DNA of 38,159 nucleotides from Chloroflexus sp. MS-G (GTDB lineage: Bacteria > Chloroflexota > Chloroflexia > Chloroflexales > Chloroflexaceae): contig NZ_JPIM01000040.1 of NCBI RefSeq assembly GCF_000735195.1, positions 1 to 38,159 of the forward strand, given 5' to 3'. Below are positions 25,570 through 33,152 of the stretch, piece by piece. The stretch's first letter is position 1; each line of letters starts with the position of its first letter. The notes beneath the pieces are model-generated. The model was not told the DNA's origin. It ran no database searches and was given only the letters and a program-made list of their open reading frames with translations. The position numbers were made by a program, and so were the translations under genes.

Positions 25570-26724
25570 ATGAACCCGTTTCCCGCAGTATTAATCTGTG
25601 GTCCGCCACATAGTGGTAAATCGGTTTTCACGTACTTGCTCAGTTACCTTCTGCGCGAACGAAAAATTGAACACTATGTCTTGCGCGCCTGCCCCGATGG
25701 AGAAGGTGACTGGAGCCAGGAGGCAGCACCAGAGCAGGTGCGTTTGTTACGGCAGAAGGGTGCGTTTGACCAGACGTTTGTTGATCGGGTGTGTCGTGAT
25801 ATAGAACGGCGCCATTTGCCCCTGCTGGTTGATATGGGTGGACGGCCAACCCTCGATCAAGAGCGGATTATTCGACACTGTACCCACGCGATTGTCCTTT
25901 CAGCTACAACTGAAGGGTTACTCGAATGGCGTAACCGTGTTGAACGGTATGGGTTGATTGTAATCGCGGAATTGTTCTCAGTGCTGAACGGAAATGATCA
26001 GCTTGAGGCCGAAACGCCGGTGTTGCGCGGGGTAATCAGTGGTCTCGAACGTCATACTGCTCAGAGTGGTGTTGTTGCTACAGCGCTGGTCAACCGCTTG
26101 GAGCGTTTAATGCGCTACGATTCCAAAGAGTTGAAAGATCACATCTTTCGTCAAGCGCCTTACGAAATGGTGGTTGATCTGTCGCAGCTTATTCAACAGC
26201 TTCATCCAGCAAACGCTAATCAAAACTATCTGCCGGAAGACTTGCCGAACGTTTTATCGCAGATCCCCCAAAATCCAGTGTCAATATACGGGCGTGGCCC
26301 AAACTGGCTGTACGCTGCGCTGACCCTCCACGTTGCCCCGCATCAGGTTGCGTTGTTCGATCCACGATTGGGATGGGTGAAACCGTTGTCTCTCCCTTGC
26401 GTCTCTCAACTAAAACCGGGGATCGTGGATTGGCAGATCAGGGTTGAACCAACATACACCTTGTTAACTGCTCGACCAACACAGCCATATCTTGAATACG
26501 ATGAGTTGGCGCTGCTAGAGGTGCCAGCGCTCGATTCCCGACGGGGAGTAGTGATAAGTGGCAAAATTCCTTACTGGTTGCTTACCAGTCTGGTCCTGGC
26601 GTACCAACACCATCCCTGGCTGGCTGTGGTGCAACCAAAACTTTACCCGCAAGCCGGGGTCATTGTGCTGAGTCGTCAGATGCAGTACATACCCGGCAAT
26701 AGGATAGAAGTTCTATTAGACTGA
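25570..26724 (+). CDS. P-loop NTPase fused to two Csx3-like units (candidate cyclic-oligoadenylate ring nuclease)
   Basis: 384 residues. The start at 25570 has a GGAG site; earlier in-frame Mets lie antisense inside the CARF-LuxR gene. Residues 1-210 form a P-loop NTPase: Walker A GPPHSGKS (11-18) and a Walker B-like LLVDMGG (85-91). The rest resembles Csx3 twice. Unit 1 (about 236-275) has IYGRGPNWLYAALTLHV and ALFDPRLG with the DPR triplet typical of Csx3. Unit 2 (about 294-384) has VVISGKIPYWLLTSLVLAY, then AVVQPKLYPQAGVIVLSR and IPGNRIEV, with QPK replacing DPR. Csx3 is a known cA4 phosphodiesterase, and ATPase-Csx3 fusions have been noted in surveys of type III loci, to my recollection. 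The expected role is switching off the Cas10 signal. The ATPase function is unknown. Confidence 0.78.
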   Translation: MNPFPAVLICGPPHSGKSVFTYLLSYLLRERKIEHYVLRACPDGEGDWSQEAAPEQVRLLRQKGAFDQTFVDRVCRDIERRHLPLLVDMGGRPTLDQERIIRHCTHAIVLSATTEGLLEWRNRVERYGLIVIAELFSVLNGNDQLEAETPVLRGVISGLERHTAQSGVVATALVNRLERLMRYDSKELKDHIFRQAPYEMVVDLSQLIQQLHPANANQNYLPEDLPNVLSQIPQNPVSIYGRGPNWLYAALTLHVAPHQVALFDPRLGWVKPLSLPCVSQLKPGIVDWQIRVEPTYTLLTARPTQPYLEYDELALLEVPALDSRRGVVISGKIPYWLLTSLVLAYQHHPWLAVVQPKLYPQAGVIVLSRQMQYIPGNRIEVLLD

Positions 26725-26761
26725 TTAGCAGCGTAGATCACAAATCGACCGTCTACAAACC

Positions 26762-27757
26762 TTACCCCACCAACTGCGCTAACCGAAGCTGCATCTGCCA
26801 GGTCGCAATGGGACCAGGCGGCGGTTCAATCCAGCGCGCCAGTTCGTGTACCGGTACGGTACGGCGCATCTGGATATATCGTCGCTGATGCAATAACTGC
26901 GGCCACTCGGCCAGCGCCATCAATCGACCGGCCAACATGTCCGGCTGTCGTCGCAGACTGGCATACGCTGCGGCTAGAATGTCGTAGAACAGGATTGCCG
27001 GCAAGCAGGCTAACAGTAACGGCGTTGGCAGACAACGGATCAGCATGCGGATACGGTTCCGGCCGAGTAACCGTTGCTTGAGCGGACTGAACATACCTGC
27101 GGTTGCCGAGTAGACGTGACGGGCACGAGCAGCCGGTGCTAATACGCACTCCCACCCACGCAAACGGGCACGCCAGGCCAGATCGGCATCTTCCAAATAG
27201 CTGAAGAAATCGGCAAACCGGCCAACATCATCGAGCATAGCTCGTCGGATCAGTGCCAGACCACCGCTGGCGCCAAAGATAGGATGAGGCCGAGATGGTA
27301 ACTGCGCAACCGTCATCCCTATTGCGCGATCAATTGCAATGCCGTTGGCGTGAAAGCAAATACCGGCGCTGGCGACGATCTGCGGTCGTCGGCTAAATGT
27401 CAACACGCCTGCCGCCCATCCTGCCTGCGGATAGGTATGCAACGCTGTCCACAGAGCATCGATACAGCGCGGCTCAACCAGTGCATCATCATTGATCAGC
27501 AGAATGAGATCGGTGTGCGTCGCAGCAATACCGGCATTCACCCCACCGGCAAAGCCGGTGTTGTACGGCAATTCTATAACACGCACCGTCGGGAAATGCG
27601 CACGTACCCAGGCACCAGCCCGATCACGTGAGCGGTTGTCGATCAATACAATCTCATCGTCTGGCCCTAATTGTTTTTGAATAGCACTCAGACACGCAGG
27701 CAGGTAGCGCAAAGCGTTGTAGGTCGGGATAACGACTGCGAGTGGTGGACGGAACAT
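26762..27757 (-). CDS. Family 2 glycosyltransferase (rhamnosyltransferase-like)
   Basis: 331 residues. A GT-A fold is clear: VVIPTYNALRYL (8-19), DEIVLIDNRSRD (34-45) and the metal-binding NDD at 89-91 in LLINDDALVEP, then GASGGLALIRRAMLDDVG and YLEDADLAWR (the acceptor-side ED motif). A hydrophobic stretch near 250-272 may associate with the membrane. It transfers a nucleotide-sugar residue to an unknown acceptor, probably for cell-surface polysaccharide. It stands alone, convergent with the AAA-Csx3 gene (37 bp between stops), and seems to be the first gene outside the defence block. Confidence 0.85.
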   Translation of the reverse strand: MFRPPLAVVIPTYNALRYLPACLSAIQKQLGPDDEIVLIDNRSRDRAGAWVRAHFPTVRVIELPYNTGFAGGVNAGIAATHTDLILLINDDALVEPRCIDALWTALHTYPQAGWAAGVLTFSRRPQIVASAGICFHANGIAIDRAIGMTVAQLPSRPHPIFGASGGLALIRRAMLDDVGRFADFFSYLEDADLAWRARLRGWECVLAPAARARHVYSATAGMFSPLKQRLLGRNRIRMLIRCLPTPLLLACLPAILFYDILAAAYASLRRQPDMLAGRLMALAEWPQLLHQRRYIQMRRTVPVHELARWIEPPPGPIATWQMQLRLAQLVG

Positions 27758-28324
27758 AGATTCTGTTTCCTGATCAAACGTATCTCAACTATGGTTCCGT
27801 AAGCGACTAGTCAATCAGGTAGCAATGATAACCTTTGCTCTGTCGCGGAGGTCATACCGTGCAACCTGTTTCCACTCCTCTTTGTTTAAAGAAGGGCGAA
27901 GGATAGACGAGGTACACATTTTGGGCGGTATCTGATACCGTAATAGGAAGATTTGGATCCCATTCCTATCAGTACGGTGCGGAGAAGCAAATAGAATAGT
28001 GGACACGCATTGCAATACCAGAAAACCCATCTTCAATCAAACGTTCTGTCTACCCATAAAGCTCTCTGTGGTTTAGAGAAGGGAGATTTTTCTCACCTGT
28101 CTTATAGAAGCACTTGCCACACCTCAATAATGTAAAACGCATAGACGTGACTATCGGCTATGTTTGAGACAACTTCATCGGCGCCCTTTGCATTATAGCG
28201 CACCATGGGATTAGTCTATCGAACTTCGCGCATTCCACACATTTGATCTTCTCAACATCAAATTGTCAACCGCCAGAGCTCTCTCCCAGCACAGCTTTGC
28301 AATTCCTTCCCGACATGGCGAACT
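27758..28324. other. Gap without a supported gene
   Basis: About 570 bp upstream of the permease promoter. A 73-codon minus-strand frame (27815-28036) has no ribosome site or recognisable domain and is not called. No direct repeats, tRNA or IS ends were seen. Confidence 0.4.
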
Positions 28325-28354
28325 TTGACAGAACCAGATATATCAGGCTATAAT
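28325..28354 (+). promoter_or_regulatory. Sigma-70-type promoter of the permease gene
   Basis: TTGACA (28325-28330), an 18-bp spacer and TATAAT (28349-28354): both hexamers match consensus exactly. Transcription would begin near 28361, giving a short leader of about 35 bases. Confidence 0.75.
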
Positions 28355-28366
28355 CTTGGTCAATAT

Positions 28367-28381
28367 TGATACTATGTATCA
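28367..28381. promoter_or_regulatory. Palindromic operator candidate TGATAC-TAT-GTATCA
   Basis: A perfect inverted repeat of 6-bp arms with a 3-bp centre lies just downstream of the predicted +1 and ahead of the ribosome site. A repressor bound here would block transcription, which suits an inducible metal or metalloid exporter. No ArsR-like regulator gene is in the window. Confidence 0.45.
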
Positions 28382-28395
28382 TTTAGAGGATGGGT

Positions 28396-29532
28396 ATGAT
28401 CAATCGTTTACTGATAGTGACGACACGTGAATCATTCGAGCGCCTGATGTCAATCGTTTCACTGATAGCACTGGTCCTAATCGTCGGTATAGCGCTATTC
28501 GAGAGTGTACGTGCATGGCTAACCGGTGCTGATCCCCAACACCTCGTTCCGGTCTTCGAAATGCCGATTGCTCAGGCTGGCAAAGCGTTAGGAAAGACAC
28601 TAACTGACTGGATGCCAGACTGGAGCATACCTTCTCCCTTCGGCGTGTTCGACGTGAAATATACTGCTTCCTACATCATATACGAGTGGTTTAAGCTGCC
28701 GATTATCTTGTTCCTGACCACCTACGGTATGACGCTGCTTCGTTTACGCATCAGTACTGCTTGGCTCGAACGAACCATCGGGCGTAACGACCTGATGGGG
28801 GCCATTGCTGGAACGTTGATGGGTATGGTGACACCGGTCTGCTCATGCACAGTGACTAACCTGTACGCCGGGCTTGTAGCTGGCTGCGCCAGCCAACGTG
28901 CTTCATCCGCCTTTTTATTCGCTAGCCCGGCGCTGAACGAGTTTGCTATCATTTTCATGTTTGTGATTGTCGGGCCGGTCGGTGCCTTGATCTATGTGTT
29001 GGCCGGAGTCATCGCAGCATTGGTAACGGCTTATCTTGCGCCATTCCTAGGACTCGATCCGTCGCGATTAATCAAAGATCATTTGAACAGACATGCCAGT
29101 TGTAGCCACGTAAACGAAAGCCTTCTGCTCCGCGCCCATCGCGAGGCGTGGTCACTATTCAAACGGTTGTTCGGTGTTGTGCTATTCAGCGGACTATTAG
29201 CAGGAATCCTTGTCAATTTCAACCTCACGCCGGTTGCATACCTGAAGCAGATAGGAGCCGTATGGTGGGGTCCAATAGCGGCTACGTTGTTGGGTTTGCC
29301 TCTTGACATCAATGCAGCATCGACAGGACCGATGTTAGTAGCCCTTCACCAAGTGGTACCACCTGGCACATTGATCGCAGCGATGATGGCAACAACGGTC
29401 TCATCAATCCCGGAATGGACAATGCTCGACCGATTGCTCGGTCGTTTCAATGCTATTAAAGTAGTGCTCTGGTATGCAACGTATGTAATGCTACTCGGGT
29501 TGTTCCTCAATCAGCTATTCGACCTTCGGTAA
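28396..29532 (+). CDS. DUF318/ArsP-type membrane permease
   Basis: 378 residues with about eight membrane helices. The family signature TPVCSCTVTNLYAGLVAG (Cys-Ser-Cys at about 148-150) and the following SSAFLFASPALNEFAI belong to the permease family PF03773, which includes ArsP, an exporter of organic trivalent arsenicals; the Cys pair would bind the soft metalloid. A second repeat of the fold has LGLPLDINAASTGPML and TVSSIPEWTML. Start 28396 is preferred because AGAGG sits six bases upstream; an ATG at 28390 would leave no spacing. The gene is monocistronic with its own consensus promoter. The substrate is not determined by sequence; DUF318 members may move other solutes. Confidence 0.8.
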   Translation: MINRLLIVTTRESFERLMSIVSLIALVLIVGIALFESVRAWLTGADPQHLVPVFEMPIAQAGKALGKTLTDWMPDWSIPSPFGVFDVKYTASYIIYEWFKLPIILFLTTYGMTLLRLRISTAWLERTIGRNDLMGAIAGTLMGMVTPVCSCTVTNLYAGLVAGCASQRASSAFLFASPALNEFAIIFMFVIVGPVGALIYVLAGVIAALVTAYLAPFLGLDPSRLIKDHLNRHASCSHVNESLLLRAHREAWSLFKRLFGVVLFSGLLAGILVNFNLTPVAYLKQIGAVWWGPIAATLLGLPLDINAASTGPMLVALHQVVPPGTLIAAMMATTVSSIPEWTMLDRLLGRFNAIKVVLWYATYVMLLGLFLNQLFDLR

Positions 29533-30076
29533 GACACTACGAAATAGTGAGGGAAGCGGCGTGAGCGGAGCGAGGATGAGGATCAGGTACGGCTGTTTCA
29601 CAGGATAACGGCTGCTCCCCTTCGCTCGTTATCGCGAGTGAGAGTAGGTTTGAAAAACCCTATTGTTATGGAAACGCAGGCCGCTAGCGCGCACGATGAC
29701 GCGAAAGCGCGTTGTGTTCTGGTGAGTTTGGTCTCCTACAAGGTTCCAGAGGAAGGGGATATTGGGGACGTGCGTGATTACAAACTGTTTGTGTTGCTCG
29801 CGCTCCTCCCTCTCCCTGTCGAGGAGCCGAAACAGGAGCTTGGTCAGGATGGGCACCCACCCAAGCGGATGTGCACATTGGATGAGCGATGGCTCCCAGC
29901 CACAGACTGTGAGGATGCGAGCCAGAGACCCACACTCCCAGGGAAACAGCCTGAGTCGGGGATCGCTGTCAGGTAGGCGACATTCGTCGGTGTTGCTCCG
30001 AGCAGTTCGGTCGTTGCGTGTGGAAGAAGCTCATGCGGAAAACTTCTGAAAACCCTTACTATCGTCACCCTCACCC
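29533..30076. other. Gap without a supported gene
   Basis: About 540 bp between the permease and the GntR operon promoter. It is open in several frames on both strands (for example 29638-29976 plus and 29629-29856 minus), but none has a ribosome site, domain or convincing composition. It could be a degraded element; I see no inverted ends or target duplication. Confidence 0.4.
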
Positions 30077-30114
30077 TTGACAATCCATTAACACTCTGCT
30101 ATATTGTATACAAT
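30077..30114 (+). promoter_or_regulatory. Promoter and overlapping operator of the GntR catabolic operon
   Basis: TTGACA (30077-30082), a 17-bp spacer and TATATT (30100-30105) form a strong sigma-70-type promoter. A perfect 12-bp palindrome ATTGTATACAAT (30103-30114) overlaps the -10 hexamer and the start region. The TTGTATACAA core resembles operators of FCD-type GntR regulators, and the first gene of the operon encodes one, so autorepression is likely. Confidence 0.7.
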
Positions 30115-30235
30115 CTCTGAGAGGAATAAATCACATATCCAAGTTCTTATAATCGATTTTCTCGATCATTCAGGTATATTCATTCCTAGCATCAGAAGGC
30201 ATGCTGTCTACTTCTTGCTACTACATCGAATTGTA

Positions 30236-30943
30236 ATGAATAAATTGTATACAACTGACGAAACTTCTGCCGATCAGGTGTACCAGCAATTGCGTCGGTT
30301 ACTGATCGAAGGCTACTACCCACCCGGATCGCGCCTGGTTGAAGAACGACTCGCGCAAGACCTGGGGGTAAGCCGAACACCGGTGCGACAGGCATTAGTA
30401 CGAGCTGCCGCCGAAGGATTAGTACAGATCTTTCCCAATCGCGGCGCCGTGGCTCGTAGTTTTACCGTTGATGATTTGATCGAGATATATGACCTGCGGG
30501 CTTTGCTTGAGGGTCATGCCGCCTTTCTGGCTGCCCAACGCATCACTGCCGAACAGATCGCTCGTATGGAAGCCGCCGCAACTGCTCTCGAACAGTCTCT
30601 AGTGATGACATTCGAGCGCCGACAAGACGAAGTACACTTTTTGGTCGAACAGAATGCGATCTTCCACCAGACGATTGCCGAAGCCACCGGTAATCGGCGC
30701 CTGATTACGATGTTGAACCAGATTGTTGCCGTGCCGTTGCAGTTTCGTTCGTTTTACTGGTATCAACCCGAACAACGCCAGATTTCTAACTTTTTTCACC
30801 GTACTATTCTCAATGCGCTACGTCTCGGTGATGGTGAACGTGCCCGGGCCATGATGCGTGAACACATCTTTTACGGACGCGATGTCCTGTTACAGAGTCG
30901 GAATGCGGAAGATTCGTCAGCCTCTGCATTTCGTGAGGAGTAG
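30236..30943 (+). CDS. GntR-family regulator, FadR/FCD subfamily
   Basis: 235 residues. An N-terminal winged helix-turn-helix (about 10-75: VYQQLRRLLIEGYYPPGSRL, EERLAQDLGVSRTPVRQAL) is followed by an all-helical FCD ligand domain (about 85-225) with DLIEIYDLRALLEGHAA and NAIFHQTIAEATGNRRLI, which carry the Asp and His ligands for a metal and carboxylate effector. The start MNKLYTTDE is chosen because it places the HTH at the usual distance; a 44-codon extension upstream would overlap the promoter palindrome. The ribosome site is poor. The stop is only 6 bases before the CoA-transferase start, so regulator and pathway genes form one operon. The likely effector is a pathway acid or amide. Confidence 0.88.
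   Translation: MNKLYTTDETSADQVYQQLRRLLIEGYYPPGSRLVEERLAQDLGVSRTPVRQALVRAAAEGLVQIFPNRGAVARSFTVDDLIEIYDLRALLEGHAAFLAAQRITAEQIARMEAAATALEQSLVMTFERRQDEVHFLVEQNAIFHQTIAEATGNRRLITMLNQIVAVPLQFRSFYWYQPEQRQISNFFHRTILNALRLGDGERARAMMREHIFYGRDVLLQSRNAEDSSASAFREE
30245..30254. promoter_or_regulatory. Second TTGTATACAA palindrome, inside the first codons of the regulator gene
   Basis: This repeats the 10-bp core of the promoter operator exactly, with centres 141 bp apart. It overlaps codons 4-7 (Leu-Tyr-Thr-Thr). Two copies flanking the leader suggest looping or a roadblock by the GntR dimer. Confidence 0.55.
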
Positions 30944-30949
30944 TCTACT

Positions 30950-32158
30950 GTGTCGAACCAACGTCCACTACGGCCGCTCGATGATATTCGCGTGCTGGAA
31001 TTAGGAGCGTTTCTTGCCGGCCCGTTCTGCGGTCAGTTGTTGGCCGATTTTGGCGCCGAGGTGATTAAGGTCGAACCACCCGGCAAGGGTGATCCGATGC
31101 GGGAATGGGGTCGCCATCGTTATAAAGGACGAACGCTCTGGTGGCCGGTATTGGCCCGCAATAAGAAATCGATCACGATCGACTTGCGGACACCCGATGG
31201 CCAAGTGCTAGTGAAGCGGCTGGTTCCCCACGTTGATATGGTGCTGGAGAATTTTCGCCCCGGTACACTCGAATCCTGGGGCCTGGGTTGGGAAGAATTG
31301 CACGCGCTTAACCCTGGTCTGATAATGATCCGGGTCAGCGGCTTCGGACAGACCGGCCCCTATCGCGATAAGGCTGGCTTCGGTTCAATCGGCGAAGCAA
31401 TGGGCGGTATTCGTGCCATCACCGGTTTTCCCGACCGTCCACCAACCCGGATCGGGATCAGTATCGGTGACTCACTGGCCGCTACCTTCGCCACTATCGG
31501 CGCACTGGTTGCGCTCCATCAACGTCAACGGAGCGGCCAGGGCCAGGTGGTTGATATTGGGATATACGAGGGTGTGCTCGCACTGATGGAGAGTATGATC
31601 CCCGAATATCAACTGACCGGTCATATCCGTGAACGCACCGGTAACATCTTGCCAAATGTCGCTCCTTCCAACATTTATCCCACTGCTGATGGAAGCTGGT
31701 TCGTGATTGGCGCCAATGCCGATACCATCTTCGCTCGGCTCGCACAGGCAATGGGCCAGCCCGAACTGGCTACCGATCCACGTTTTGCAACCCATCAAGC
31801 CCGCGGTGAACACCAGGCTGAACTCGATGATCTGATCGCTGCCTGGACGGTGAACTATACCGCCGATCAGTTGCAGGCCATAATGGATGAGTATGGCGTT
31901 CCCGCCGGTCGTATCTACACTGCTAAAGAGATGCTGAGTGATCCGCATTTTCTTGCCCGCCAGTCAATTATCGGTGTACCTGATCCCGAATTGGGTGAAA
32001 TCAAGATGCAAAATGTGGTTCCGCGCCTTTCGGCAACCCCTGGCGGAATCGATTGGACTGGTCCAGCCCTTGGGCAACATAATCACGAGATTTTTCGTGA
32101 ATTGCTCGGTTTAAGTGAAGATGAACTAGCAATGCTTCAGGCGAAACGGGTTATTTGA
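30950..32158 (+). CDS. sct: CaiB/BaiF (class III) CoA-transferase, probable succinyl-CoA:(R)-citramalate CoA-transferase
   Basis: 402 residues, GTG start with GAGGAG upstream. Class III CoA-transferase features: RVLELGAFLAGPFCGQLLAD at the N-terminus, KVEPPGKGDPMR, SGFGQTGPYRDKAGF, and Asp174 in GISIGDSLAATFA as the probable acyl-carrying residue. The stop shares a base with the start of the HMG-CoA-lyase-like gene. This transferase/lyase pair matches the sct and (R)-citramalyl-CoA lyase pair described from Chloroflexus aurantiacus, which together convert citramalate to pyruvate and acetyl-CoA. I name it on that pairing from memory, not on an alignment. CaiB enzymes are diverse, so another short-chain acid may be the substrate. 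Confidence 0.7.
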   Translation: MSNQRPLRPLDDIRVLELGAFLAGPFCGQLLADFGAEVIKVEPPGKGDPMREWGRHRYKGRTLWWPVLARNKKSITIDLRTPDGQVLVKRLVPHVDMVLENFRPGTLESWGLGWEELHALNPGLIMIRVSGFGQTGPYRDKAGFGSIGEAMGGIRAITGFPDRPPTRIGISIGDSLAATFATIGALVALHQRQRSGQGQVVDIGIYEGVLALMESMIPEYQLTGHIRERTGNILPNVAPSNIYPTADGSWFVIGANADTIFARLAQAMGQPELATDPRFATHQARGEHQAELDDLIAAWTVNYTADQLQAIMDEYGVPAGRIYTAKEMLSDPHFLARQSIIGVPDPELGEIKMQNVVPRLSATPGGIDWTGPALGQHNHEIFRELLGLSEDELAMLQAKRVI

Positions 32159-33111
32159 TGGAAGCCGTAACGATTATTGATGTCGCTCCACGTGATGGGT
32201 TGCAGAACGAACCAGAGGTGTTAGAGCCTGCAACGCGGGTGACGTTGATTGAACGCCTGCTCACTGCCGGTGTGCCACGGATCGAGATTGGTTCGTTTGT
32301 AAATCCGCGTCAGGTACCGCAAATGGCCGGTACCGACCAAATCGCGCAAACGTTAGTTCAACGTGGTTATAATCTGGCTGCGCGCACCAATAACGATGCG
32401 TTTCGCTTTACTGCTCTTGCCCCTAATCAACGCGGCTATGAATTGGCTGCCGCTGCCGGATTACGTCATATTCGGTTGGTCCTGGCAGCTAGCGATGGCC
32501 TTAATCAGGCCAATTTTAAGCGCACCACTGCCGATTCATTGGCCGAATTCAGCCACCTGGCACTTCGTATCCGAAGTGATGGCTTATCGTTTGGGGTAGC
32601 CATCGGCGCTGCCTTTGGTTGTCCCTTCGACGGTTACGTGCCGGTTGAACGAGTTCTCGCTATTGCCGAACACGCTGCCGATCTAGGAGCGAACGAGATC
32701 ATCCTGGCCGACACCACCGGCATGGCTGTGCCGACCCAGGTCGCAACTGTATGCCAGATGGTTTTGAAACGGGTTCCAGATACGACCATTACCATTCATC
32801 TACACAACACGCGCAATACCGGCTATGCCAATGCCTTCGCTGCCTGGCAGGTTGGTATCCGCTCGTTCGATGCTGCCCTTGGCGGAATCGGCGGCTGCCC
32901 CTTCGCCCCGCGGGCAGTTGGCAATATCGCCAGCGAAGACTTGGTTCATCTTTTTAACGGTCTGGGGGTACCGACCGGGATCGATCTACCGGCCTTGCTC
33001 TCCGCATCCGACTGGCTTAGCTCAATCCTAGCTCGACCCTTACCGGCCCTGGTTGGCAAGGCCGGGCCGGTGTATCCACAGGTGGTACCTTTTATCAGCC
33101 ACCGATTATAA
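32158..33111 (+). CDS. ccl: HMG-CoA-lyase-like aldol lyase, probable (R)-citramalyl-CoA lyase
   Basis: 317 residues, a DRE-TIM-type (beta/alpha)8 barrel. It has DVAPRDGLQNEPEV (Asp-Gly-Leu-Gln catalytic Arg/Asp loop), RIEIGSFVNPRQVPQMA, TIHLHNTRNTG (metal-binding His pair) and GGIGGCPFAPRAVGNIASED, which carries the active-site Cys loop of HMG-CoA lyases. The ATG overlaps the transferase stop (TGATG). In C. aurantiacus an enzyme of this family splits (R)-citramalyl-CoA into acetyl-CoA and pyruvate; the coupling to a CaiB transferase supports that assignment. True HMG-CoA lyase (leucine breakdown) is the main alternative but would not need the adjacent transferase. The symbol is from recollection. 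Confidence 0.72.
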   Translation: MEAVTIIDVAPRDGLQNEPEVLEPATRVTLIERLLTAGVPRIEIGSFVNPRQVPQMAGTDQIAQTLVQRGYNLAARTNNDAFRFTALAPNQRGYELAAAAGLRHIRLVLAASDGLNQANFKRTTADSLAEFSHLALRIRSDGLSFGVAIGAAFGCPFDGYVPVERVLAIAEHAADLGANEIILADTTGMAVPTQVATVCQMVLKRVPDTTITIHLHNTRNTGYANAFAAWQVGIRSFDAALGGIGGCPFAPRAVGNIASEDLVHLFNGLGVPTGIDLPALLSASDWLSSILARPLPALVGKAGPVYPQVVPFISHRL

Positions 33112-33152
33112 CGTGTTTGGGGAGTATGTCACTGATTTGGAGGAATGAACAC

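Noticed and set aside
27815..28036. Small 73-codon minus-strand gene in the gap before the permease
   Set aside because: No ribosome site, no domain, and no conserved-looking pattern could be seen.
29629..29976. Short overlapping frames on both strands in the gap after the permease, perhaps a transposase relic
   Set aside because: No transposase motif, inverted ends or target-site duplication could be identified.
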